Positions 24,667 through 31,964 of a stretch of 35,679 bases of DNA are shown here, piece by piece. The notes below the pieces were generated by a model. The model searched no databases and was not told the DNA's origin. It saw nothing but the letters and a program-made list of their open reading frames with translations. This stretch comes from Chloroflexota bacterium (GTDB lineage Bacteria; Chloroflexota; Dehalococcoidia; Lucifugimonadales; Lucifugimonadaceae), in assembly GCA_027624075.1 (NCBI GenBank), contig JAQBUH010000005.1, positions 77,198-112,876 on the forward strand, read 5' to 3'. Every line of letters begins with the position of its first letter. The first letter of the stretch is position 1. A program made the translations under genes and the position numbers.

Positions 24667-26307
24667 ATGAACGGATTCGAGTACATCGCGCGCATTTTGA
24701 AGCAGGAGGGCGTTGAGTCGATGCCCTGCTATCCGTCGAACCCGCTGATCGAGGCGGTGGCGAAGGAGGGCATACGGCCGATCGCGTTCCGGCATGAGCG
24801 CGGCGCTGTGATGGCGGCGGACGGATTCTCCAGGGTCAGTGACAGAAAGAGGTTCGGGGTGGTGGCGGTGCAGGCGCAGGCCGGCGCCGAAAACTCGGTC
24901 GGCGGGCTGGCGCAGGCGAACGCGGACAACGTGCCAATGCTGGTGCTGCCAGGCGGAAACGCGCTCGACCGCCTGAACATCCGGCCAAACTTCTCAGCTA
25001 TGAGGAGCTGGGAGAGCGTCGTCAAGAGCGTCGAGGTTGTTGTCAGACCGAGCCACATTGGCAACAACATGCGACGCGCGTTCAACGGTTTGAGGACCGG
25101 TCGCGGCGGACCGGTCGTAGTCGAGTTGTCGATGGACGTATGCGGTGAGCAGGTGCCCGAGGAGTCCATGAACTACAGGTCGCCCGCGGCGGCGATGCAC
25201 CAGCCATCGAAGACCGATGTGCAAGACGCTGTGAAGGCGCTGGTCGGCGCGAAGAACCCGCTCATCTGGGCCGGCGCGGGCGTGATGTCATCACGCGCCA
25301 CAGAGCAACTGAGAGAGTTCGCGGAGCTGATCGACGCACCGGTGTTCACAACGATGCCGGGCAAGTCTGCATTCGATGAGCGGCATCCGCTGTCTCTTGG
25401 CACTGGCGGCATGACCGCGACGAAAGCGGCGCGGCAGTGGATAGACAGCTGCGACGTGCTGTTCGCCATCGGCGCATCGTTGACCTCGTCTCCGTACGCG
25501 CAGGCGATACCTGACGGCAAGTTTGTCATCCACGGCGTCCTGAACCCGGAGGAGATCAACAAAGACGTCGCCGCGTCCGTTGGGCTGGTTGGCGACGCCC
25601 GGCTGACGCTTGAGGCGATGATCGATGAGGTGAAGGCGCAGATCGGCGCAGGCGGCCGCACAACGGGCGTCCGTGAGCAGGTCGCGGCGGTGAAGTCGGA
25701 GTGGCTCGGACGCTGGAAGAGGTATCTCGAAGACGATGACGAACCGATCAACCCTTACAGGCTGATCCACGAGTTGAACCAGAACCTCGACCTCGAAAAC
25801 AGCACCGTTACGCACGACGCTGGAGCGCCGCGGGACCAGATCGTGCCGTTCTTCATAGCGACCACGCCGCACAGCTACATCGGCTGGGGCAAGACGACGC
25901 ACCTGGGGTTTGGCATCCCGCTGACGATCGGCGCAAAGCTGGCGCAGCCTGACCGGTTCTGCCTGAACATGATGGGAGACGGCGCGTTCGGAATGTCAGG
26001 GCTGGATATCGAGACATCGGCCAGGACCGGCATCCCGATCACGACGGTGGTGCTGAACAACGGCGGAATGGCGACCTATCCGGGAGGTTTTCCGACGGCG
26101 CGGGAGCAGTTCGGCGTTTCACACATGCAGGGCGACTACGCGGCGCTTGGGCAGGCGATGGGCGCTGTTGGCATCCATGTGACGAAGCCGGCTGAGCTCG
26201 GACCTGCCCTGAAGAAGGCGCAGCAACTGAATGGCGAGGGCAAGACGGTGCTGATCGACGTAAAGACGCGCTTCGAGAACAGCCGCGCGCCGGAGCGGTT
26301 TGCGTAG
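24667..26307 (+). CDS. ThDP-dependent enzyme, acetolactate-synthase-like
   Basis: A 546-aa enzyme with the three-domain layout of acetolactate synthase and related decarboxylases. The cofactor-activating glutamate is Glu44 (FRHERGAVMAADGFSR). The central domain carries PLIWAGAGV. The pyrophosphate/Mg motif is GDG (437-439) followed by NN at 464-465 in VVLNNGG. The usual PG-rich N-terminal loop reads PCYPSNPL and the usual GPG-x-TN loop reads QAGAENSVGG, so it is unlikely to be the biosynthetic IlvB; no small subunit is adjacent. The frame extends to 24454, but ATG 24667 matches the family start. It is divergent from argH and followed by a VOC gene. The substrate is unknown. Confidence 0.88.
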   Translation: MNGFEYIARILKQEGVESMPCYPSNPLIEAVAKEGIRPIAFRHERGAVMAADGFSRVSDRKRFGVVAVQAQAGAENSVGGLAQANADNVPMLVLPGGNALDRLNIRPNFSAMRSWESVVKSVEVVVRPSHIGNNMRRAFNGLRTGRGGPVVVELSMDVCGEQVPEESMNYRSPAAAMHQPSKTDVQDAVKALVGAKNPLIWAGAGVMSSRATEQLREFAELIDAPVFTTMPGKSAFDERHPLSLGTGGMTATKAARQWIDSCDVLFAIGASLTSSPYAQAIPDGKFVIHGVLNPEEINKDVAASVGLVGDARLTLEAMIDEVKAQIGAGGRTTGVREQVAAVKSEWLGRWKRYLEDDDEPINPYRLIHELNQNLDLENSTVTHDAGAPRDQIVPFFIATTPHSYIGWGKTTHLGFGIPLTIGAKLAQPDRFCLNMMGDGAFGMSGLDIETSARTGIPITTVVLNNGGMATYPGGFPTAREQFGVSHMQGDYAALGQAMGAVGIHVTKPAELGPALKKAQQLNGEGKTVLIDVKTRFENSRAPERFA

Positions 26308-26372
26308 GATTCACTAAACGGGCTAAATGAATACTGGGGGAGTAGAGCAGGATGAACCTGGGCAGCTTTTAG

Positions 26373-26711
26373 GTGAGTCTTGCCGTGGCGGACGTGAAAA
26401 CATCTCGAGAGTTCTACGAGAGCCTGGGCTTTAAGGCGATCGATGGCCAGTTCAACTACGAAGGCGAGATCGACCTCGAGCCGGGGCAGGACTGGGTGAT
26501 GCTGGAGCACGGCGGCGTGAAGATCGGGCTGTTCCAGGGGATGTTCGAGGATAACGTCCTTACGTGGAACCCCGCGGATGCCCGTGCTATTCAGTCGCGC
26601 CTAAAAGAGAAAGGCGTGAAGATCGACTTCGAGGCGACCGGTTTCGAGGGGCCGGCGACGGTGATGCTGACAGATCCCGACGGCAACCAGATCATGCTGG
26701 ACCAGTTTTAG
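26373..26711 (+). CDS. VOC/glyoxalase-superfamily protein with an amber codon near its natural start
   Basis: A small VOC-fold protein; the family forms paired beta-alpha-beta-beta-beta modules that bind metal or antibiotics. The open frame starts at GTG 26373 and gives 112 aa: SLAVADVKTSREFYESLGF, then EPGQDWVMLEHGGVKIGLFQG and the final DPDGNQIMLDQF. In the same frame an ATG at 26352, just after AGCAGG, encodes MNLGSF and then TAG (26370-26372). Many relatives begin MNLGxFxVSLAV, so the TAG looks like a nonsense change of one internal codon. Translation may restart at the GTG, though no good ribosome-binding site precedes it, or the gene may be decaying. It is 65 bp downstream of the ThDP enzyme. 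Confidence 0.75.
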   Translation: MSLAVADVKTSREFYESLGFKAIDGQFNYEGEIDLEPGQDWVMLEHGGVKIGLFQGMFEDNVLTWNPADARAIQSRLKEKGVKIDFEATGFEGPATVMLTDPDGNQIMLDQF

Positions 26712-26794
26712 GGGACTGTCTTCTTATCCGCTTGTCGCGACAGGCCTCGCCCGCATCAGGCTGCCGCCATGTGGACCGGTAGGCCGGATCCCTC

Positions 26795-28018
26795 TTACCG
26801 TGCGTCATGCCGCGTCTGGGCGCGGTACTGCGTGCGGGCGGGCAGCGAGTAGATGTCTATAAAGCCTGTCGCCGCCAGGTGGTCGAACGAGTCTTCTGTC
26901 GAGTACGTCGCGAGTCCGAAGTCGTAGAGCGAGTAAGGCGACCTGCGGCCAGTCACCACCGCGCTGCCCTTGAACAACCGCACGCGCACATCGCCCGTCG
27001 TGTAGCGGAGCGACGAGTCGACGAGCGCGTCCATGTCCTCGCGCACGCTGGTGAACCAGCGGCCGTCATAGACGAGATCGGCGTACAGCCCTGAGATGTG
27101 CGACTTGAGCCGTTGCTGCTCACGGGAGAGCGTCGCCGTCTCAAGCGCACGGAGCGCCGCGTGCAGCACCACCGCAGCAGGCGTCTCGTACACCTCACGT
27201 GACTTGATTCCCACGAGCCGGTTCTCAAGGTGGTCGACGCGGCCTACGCCGTGCGATCCGGCGATGTCGTTCAGCGCCTCTATCAGCGCCACGCCGGACA
27301 TCTTTTTACCGTTCAGCGAAATCGGAGTCCCGGCCTCGAACCCGATCTCCACCTCGTGCGGCGCATCCGGCGTGTCTGCAACAGGCCGTGTCCACGAATA
27401 GGCGTCCTCAGGCGGCGTGACCCATGTGTCCTCAAGGTCCTCGCCCTCGATCGCCTGTCCCCACAGGTTGCGGTCGATAGAGTAGACGCGCTGGTCGGCG
27501 CCGACCTCACGGAGCGCAAGACCGGCCTTAGCCGCGTACTGCTTCTCCTCGTCACGGCTCATGCCCCACTCACGCGCCGGAGCGATGATGCGAATCGGCT
27601 CCCCGTGGGCAGACAGCGTCTTCACACCCGCGTCGAAGCGCACCTGGTCGTTGCCCTTGCCCGTGCAGCCATGCGCCACCGCCACCGCGCCGGTCTGGCG
27701 GGCGGCTTCAACCAGCTTCTTGGCCATGAGCGGCCTGCCGAGCGCGGTCGACAGCGCGTACACGCCTTCGTACATCGCGCCCGCTTTGAGTCCTCGCCAC
27801 ACGTATTCGTCTACGAACTCGTCCTTGACGTCCCAGATGAGCGACTCAACGGCGCCTGCGCCTGCCGCACGCTCCCTCACGCCATTAAGTTCCGGCCCTG
27901 CGCCGAGATCAACGGTGAGCGTGACGACGTCCAGGTTGTATTGCTCCTGGATCCAGACGACGGAGATTGTTGAGTCCATGCCCCCGCTGTAAGCGAGGAC
28001 GCACCTGTCTCTTGCCAT
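26795..28018 (-). CDS. argG: Argininosuccinate synthase
   Basis: Condenses citrulline and aspartate with ATP hydrolysis to AMP and PPi, giving argininosuccinate. The 407-aa protein has the N-type ATP pyrophosphatase P-loop as AYSGGMDST (9-17; more often SGGLDTS), HGCTGKGNDQVRFD (about 115-128) and the conserved EWGMSRDEEKQYA stretch. The C-terminal dimerisation arm is present. GAGAGA precedes ATG. It lies 195 bp downstream of argD on the same strand. A TATAAA at 28102-28097 on the minus strand could serve as a separate -10 box, without a clear -35. Confidence 0.97.
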   Translation of the reverse strand: MARDRCVLAYSGGMDSTISVVWIQEQYNLDVVTLTVDLGAGPELNGVRERAAGAGAVESLIWDVKDEFVDEYVWRGLKAGAMYEGVYALSTALGRPLMAKKLVEAARQTGAVAVAHGCTGKGNDQVRFDAGVKTLSAHGEPIRIIAPAREWGMSRDEEKQYAAKAGLALREVGADQRVYSIDRNLWGQAIEGEDLEDTWVTPPEDAYSWTRPVADTPDAPHEVEIGFEAGTPISLNGKKMSGVALIEALNDIAGSHGVGRVDHLENRLVGIKSREVYETPAAVVLHAALRALETATLSREQQRLKSHISGLYADLVYDGRWFTSVREDMDALVDSSLRYTTGDVRVRLFKGSAVVTGRRSPYSLYDFGLATYSTEDSFDHLAATGFIDIYSLPARTQYRAQTRHDAR

Positions 28019-28096
28019 GATTCTCTCGATGTGAAGCGGGCGAGGTGGAGTTGCGAGGCGGCACTAGTAGCACCGGCCGGCCCGTCACCCCGTACG

Positions 28097-28102
28097 TTTA
28101 TA
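28097..28102 (-). promoter_or_regulatory. Candidate -10 box for argG
   Basis: TATAAA on the minus strand, 78 bp upstream of the argG ATG, stands out in a GC-rich gap. No convincing -35 is seen 16-18 bp upstream, so confidence is low. Confidence 0.22.
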
Positions 28103-28213
28103 GGGCGACCAAACAATTGTGGCGCAGGGTCTGCCTCATGTCACGTGATCCTCACCGGCGACCACCCGCGACTCACGACCACATCACGCGCCAGGTCGCT
28201 CAGACGTGCCGGC

Positions 28214-29419
28214 TCACCCTGCGCTCGTCCTGGCAAGCGCCGCGTCCACGATATCGACCGCCTTGTCCAGTTCCTCGGTCGATACCGTGAGCGGCGGCAT
28301 GAAGCGAAGCGTGTTGGGCCTGACCGCATTCAACAGTAAGCCGTTGTTAAGGCACTCGGCGACTGTTGGGCCGGCGATGTCTTTCGTCATTTCGAGGCCG
28401 ATCAGCAGCCCCATGCCGCGGATCTCCTTGATGAAGGCATACTTCTCTTTGAGAGCGGTGAGTCTTCCGACGAGGTGTGCGCTGGCTTTGAGCGACTTTT
28501 CGGGGATGTTCTCGTCGACCATCACCTTCGCTGCGGCCCCTCCGGCTGCCGTCGTCAGCGCATTGCCTCCGAATGTGGAGCCGTGGTCGCCTGGCTGAAG
28601 GACGGCACAGAACTCCTTGCACGTGAAGGCGCCGAGCGGCGCGCCCGAGCCGAGCGCCTTGCCAAGCGTCATCACATCCGGCTCAACTCCCTCGAAGCGC
28701 TGGTAGCCGAACAGCGTGCCGAGCCTTCCCATGCCGGTCTGGACCTCGTCAAGCATGAAGAGGATGTTTTTCTCGTGGCAGAAGTCCATCACCGCCTTCA
28801 GATAGCCGTGGCCAGGCATGTTCACGCCGCCCTCGCCCTGGATGGGCTCCAACAGCACGGCGCAGGTAACGTCCGGCTTGTATGCGGCCTTGATGGCGTC
28901 GAGGTCGTTGTATGGCACGTTCACGAAGCCAGGCATCAGTGGCCGCCAGTTGTCCTGGTAGGCGGGCTGGCCGGTGGCCGCCATCATCGCCTGCGTGCGG
29001 CCGTGGAACGAGTTGAGCGCGGTGATGATCTCTACCGCGCCGTTTAGCTTCAGCTTGCCCCATTTGCGGGCCAGCTTTGCTGCTCCCTCGTTCGCCTCGG
29101 CGCCCGAGTTGCAGAAGAAGACGCGGTCAACCGCCGAGTTATCGACGATGATCTTGGCGAGGGCCAGCTGCGGGACGGTGTAGAACAGGTTGGACATCTG
29201 CAGGATCTTGCCCGCCTGGTCCTGGATCGCCTTCGTGACCGCAGGGTGGCTGTGACCGAGGTTCAGCACCGCCCAGCCTGCGGTGAAGTCCAGGTACTCC
29301 TTGCCGTCATTGTCGTAGACCCTCGTGCCTTCGCCTCGCACCAGCACGGGGGGCATGCGCCGGACAACCTGCATGTAGTACTTGGCCTCTAGCTCTTTGT
29401 ATTCGGCTGTGCTGGTCAT
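28214..29419 (-). CDS. argD: Acetylornithine aminotransferase family (class III PLP)
   Basis: A 401-aa class-III aminotransferase. GxG region NSGAEANEGAAKLARKW (104-120), FHGRT (138-142), the PLP-ring contact Asp224 (LDEVQTG) and the Schiff-base Lys254 (TLGKALGSGAPLGA) are all present. In arginine synthesis it interconverts acetylglutamate semialdehyde and acetylornithine with glutamate. Close relatives include ornithine and GABA aminotransferases, but position among argJ, argB, argG and argH supports ArgD. AGGGG lies about ten bases before ATG. Upstream at 29544-29574 is a striking direct repeat. The lipoprotein gene at 29800 is divergent. Confidence 0.88.
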   Translation of the reverse strand: MTSTAEYKELEAKYYMQVVRRMPPVLVRGEGTRVYDNDGKEYLDFTAGWAVLNLGHSHPAVTKAIQDQAGKILQMSNLFYTVPQLALAKIIVDNSAVDRVFFCNSGAEANEGAAKLARKWGKLKLNGAVEIITALNSFHGRTQAMMAATGQPAYQDNWRPLMPGFVNVPYNDLDAIKAAYKPDVTCAVLLEPIQGEGGVNMPGHGYLKAVMDFCHEKNILFMLDEVQTGMGRLGTLFGYQRFEGVEPDVMTLGKALGSGAPLGAFTCKEFCAVLQPGDHGSTFGGNALTTAAGGAAAKVMVDENIPEKSLKASAHLVGRLTALKEKYAFIKEIRGMGLLIGLEMTKDIAGPTVAECLNNGLLLNAVRPNTLRFMPPLTVSTEELDKAVDIVDAALARTSAG

Positions 29420-29799
29420 CCTCTAGCCCCTGTTCGTCTCATAACTCTGTGCCATCTCATTTCGGGTCCCGCCTGAACATGCGCCCCAATCAGGGCTGGA
29501 CTGTGACCGGTAACTCAGAGTCCATCGTCCGTCGCAGGCCCGCACGTTGGCGTATGTCCCCATACGTTGGCGTAAGCCAAGGAATATAGCGCACTCCGAG
29601 TCGATGCGGAGGGTTAAAACGTGCGATGGACCGCTACTCAGAAATGGTCACGGCGGCCCTGACCGTGCGAATGAGCCTGCCGTAGGCCAAAAGAACCATG
29701 CGGCCACTCCGCAGGCAACCCTAATGTTGAATCTGGTGTTGAAAAGGTTGGCTCTAGCGCTGTCCAGGATGCGCTAATCGCTTTTTCGGGGGTTCCCTC
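29420..29799. other. Divergent intergenic region argD / coiled-coil lipoprotein
   Basis: 380 bp without a convincing gene. A 76-codon frame at 29547-29777 has basic, non-protein-like composition and no ribosome-binding site. The region holds a direct/inverted repeat element (29544-29574) and must contain the promoters of both flanking genes, but I see no strong -10/-35 pair. No tRNA or riboswitch is recognisable. Confidence 0.5.
29544..29574. promoter_or_regulatory. Putative operator: 11-bp direct repeat with 20-bp period
   Basis: ACGTTGGCGTA occurs exactly at 29544-29554 and 29564-29574, so both copies face the same side of the helix. Between them CGTATG (29551-29556) and CATACG (29561-29566) form an inverted repeat with a 4-bp spacer. 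It lies 125 bp upstream of argD and 225 bp upstream of the lipoprotein gene. It does not resemble the AT-rich ARG-box consensus. The regulatory role is inferred. Confidence 0.45.
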
Positions 29800-30942
29800 A
29801 TGAAGATACGTTCTAACAAACGGCTGCTGGGTCTGACTCTGGCGCCGTTTGTGCTATTCACAGCCTGTGTCGGGCTGACTCCCGAAGAGCAGGCGGAGTA
29901 CAAAGAGCTGCAATCTGAGGTCCGGCGGATCCAGGTTGAGGAGATCGGGCCGCGCCAGGAGACGCTTCACAAGATCCTCGAAGGCGGGCTCGTTGTGGAT
30001 ATCGGCGAACTGCAGGAGCAGGTGAACCAGATCCGGAACGAGAAGCTGGGGCCGCTGGAGCACCAGCTTGCAGGTCTGCAGTCCGATTGGCAGGTGCTGG
30101 CCGCGCCCGGCACCAGAATCGAGCTAGAAGAGTTAAACCGCCGGCTTGCCGAACTGGGACTGCTCTACACAGGGCTCCAGGGCGAGATAGCCGAGCGTCG
30201 CGGGCAACTTGAGGCTGCAAAGAGCCTTGCCGGGCAGGGAGTCGAGGCCGAGATCACCCTGCTCGAGATTGAGCTCAAGGCGCTTCGGCAGCAACTGGAA
30301 GAGCTCTTCCGCGAGACCGATCTGCGCGTTCTTGATATAGACGCCGCTATTGCAGACCTTCGGGAGCTACTCGAAACGCTTGAGCCGGATTCAGCCGACG
30401 CGGACGATGTGCGGGCGGGCATTGCCGGGCTTGAGGCCGAGCGGGAGGCGATCCACGCCGAAGAGGCTGCGGTGAAGGCCGATGTCGCAAGAGCGATTGA
30501 CCGGCTTGAGGCGGACATTCACGCTCTTCAAGAGGAGCGCGATAGCCGTCACCACGCTCTCGTAGAGCAGTTCGGAGACCTGGTCCACGGGCTGGAGGTC
30601 TCGCTCCACGATGTGTCTGAGGAAAAAGAGGACGTTGTCCGCCGTATCCACGGGCTTGAGCTGTCCGGTCCCGAGGAGCTTCAGCGAACGATAGATGAGC
30701 TCGAAGGCCTGATCGCCGAGATCGTGACGACCGAACTCCGTCCGTTGATCGAGCGGATAAACGGGGCGTCCGAAGGTGGCAGTCCGAACTCCGTGACTCG
30801 TGAGCAGCTCAGGGCCGACCTTGAAGAGTGGCTGACCCGGATCGCCAGCATGCGAGCCCGAATGAGCGAGCTAAACGCCAGGTCGTTCCAGTCTCTACTC
30901 AGCGGGTTTGACATCAGCGGCCTGACGGCGTTCGGCAACTGA
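29800..30942 (+). CDS. Long coiled-coil lipoprotein of unknown function
   Basis: A 380-aa predicted lipoprotein: basic N-terminus MKIRSNKR, hydrophobic core and lipobox LFTAC (Cys23). The rest is very rich in Glu, Leu, Arg and Ala with heptad-like spacing, indicating an extended coiled coil anchored outside the membrane. A short motif recurs: VEEIGPRQETL, NEKLGPLEHQL and TTELRPLIERI, suggesting internal duplication. A Gly/Ser/Asn break (about GASEGGSPNS) separates a last helical part. Start is ATG 29800 after GGGGG. It has its own terminator (30987-31026). It interrupts the arginine genes in opposite orientation. No enzymatic motif is seen; a structural or tethering role is a guess. Confidence 0.8.
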   Translation: MKIRSNKRLLGLTLAPFVLFTACVGLTPEEQAEYKELQSEVRRIQVEEIGPRQETLHKILEGGLVVDIGELQEQVNQIRNEKLGPLEHQLAGLQSDWQVLAAPGTRIELEELNRRLAELGLLYTGLQGEIAERRGQLEAAKSLAGQGVEAEITLLEIELKALRQQLEELFRETDLRVLDIDAAIADLRELLETLEPDSADADDVRAGIAGLEAEREAIHAEEAAVKADVARAIDRLEADIHALQEERDSRHHALVEQFGDLVHGLEVSLHDVSEEKEDVVRRIHGLELSGPEELQRTIDELEGLIAEIVTTELRPLIERINGASEGGSPNSVTREQLRADLEEWLTRIASMRARMSELNARSFQSLLSGFDISGLTAFGN

Positions 30943-30986
30943 GATTCAGCTACGCCATTACGCCATCTGCGGCAGGCCGTGAAGAT

Positions 30987-31026
30987 AGAGAGCGGACGGG
31001 ATGCACCCCCTGTCCGCTCTCTTTTT
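30987..31026 (+). terminator. Strong rho-independent terminator after the coiled-coil lipoprotein
   Basis: AGAGAGCGGAC (30987-30997) pairs perfectly with GTCCGCTCTCT (31012-31022), extendable inward by a G-T and two G-C pairs, and is followed by TTTTT. It begins 45 bp after the lipoprotein stop and insulates it from the convergent argB. Confidence 0.9.
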
Positions 31027-31043
31027 GTGTCCTGCCACTTTTC

Positions 31044-31844
31044 TCAGGTGATGCGCGTGCCGACATCTTCTCCGGCGCAGCAGGCCAGCAGCGCCCCGGC
31101 TACCCGGCCGTCTATGATGTGGCCGGCGCCGACGGTATCCAGCGCGTCTGCGCACGCCTCTATCTTCGGGATCATGCCGCCGGCCGCGACTCCTCCAGCG
31201 ATCAGGTCGTAGGCCTGTCTTTTCGTCATTCTTGGAATCAGACGGCGAGTGGCGTCCAGGACCCCTGGCACATCTGTCTGGAAGATCAGGAGGTCCGCGT
31301 TGAGGGCGCGGGCGATATGCCCGGCAGAGGTGTCGGCGTTAACGTTGAGGATGCGGTTGGCCGTGCCTTCGTGGGCGGTTGCCAGGAGCGCAGTGGGCGC
31401 AATGACCGGAATGCCGCCCGCGTTGAGGACCGAGATTACAGGCTTCGGGTCGGTCTCGATGATCCTGCCGACGTATCCCATGGCTTCGTCCATCACCTCG
31501 GCCTTGAGCATCCCGCCGGACACTCCTGAGAGCCCGATCGCATCGCCGCCGCGTATACAGAACTCTGCGACGAGCTCGGAATTGACCAGCCCTGCCAGAA
31601 CGGCGATGGCAACATCGAGTGTCTCACGGTCGGTTTTGCGCAGGCCGCGAACGAACACCGGCTGAATGCCCTGCTTTGCCACCCACTGCGAGATGACCTT
31701 TCCGCCGCCGTGGACGACCACAGGCCTTGCGCCGCGCCTCCACAGCTCAATAACGTCAGGGATGGTGCTATCGCCCTCGCCGAGGGTCGACCCGCCGATC
31801 TTGATCACGATGATTTTGCCGGCGAGGTCCGGGCCGCTCACCAT
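31044..31844 (-). CDS. argB: Acetylglutamate kinase
   Basis: Phosphorylates N-acetylglutamate with ATP, second step of arginine synthesis. The amino-acid-kinase motifs are IVIKIGGS (Lys15), VVVHGGGKVI (43-51), the substrate-binding GLRKTDRETLDVA and the C-terminal GVAAGGMIPKIEAC with the ATP-site lysine. At 266 aa, with KIGGS only about 15 residues from the start, it lacks the extra N-terminal helix of arginine-sensitive hexameric kinases, so it may be insensitive to arginine. GGGG lies near ATG. argJ is 120 bp upstream on the same strand, consistent with an argJ-argB operon. Confidence 0.95.
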   Translation of the reverse strand: MVSGPDLAGKIIVIKIGGSTLGEGDSTIPDVIELWRRGARPVVVHGGGKVISQWVAKQGIQPVFVRGLRKTDRETLDVAIAVLAGLVNSELVAEFCIRGGDAIGLSGVSGGMLKAEVMDEAMGYVGRIIETDPKPVISVLNAGGIPVIAPTALLATAHEGTANRILNVNADTSAGHIARALNADLLIFQTDVPGVLDATRRLIPRMTKRQAYDLIAGGVAAGGMIPKIEACADALDTVGAGHIIDGRVAGALLACCAGEDVGTRIT

Positions 31845-31964
31845 GTCACGCCCCGCTTTTGCCCGTTCGCCAGCACGGCGCGGCCGTACCCAAAGCCAGC
31901 AGCCTGCCGCTTCTCCGGTGGAGCGGTGTCTTGAGGATGTGACACGAGGTCCGCCTCGGCAAGC

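Noticed and set aside
23744..24670. 308-codon plus-strand frame antisense to argH and running into the ThDP enzyme leader
   Set aside because: argH is unambiguous on the other strand; the frame has Arg/Cys-rich shadow composition and no ribosome-binding site.
28019..29560. ArgR-type ARG boxes upstream of argG and argD
   Set aside because: No AT-rich TGAAT/ATTCA dyads; the repeat found near argD is GC-rich and different.
29420..29799. tRNA or riboswitch in the largest clean intergenic gap
   Set aside because: No GGTTCGANTCC-type T-arm, acceptor pairing or known aptamer core seen on either strand.
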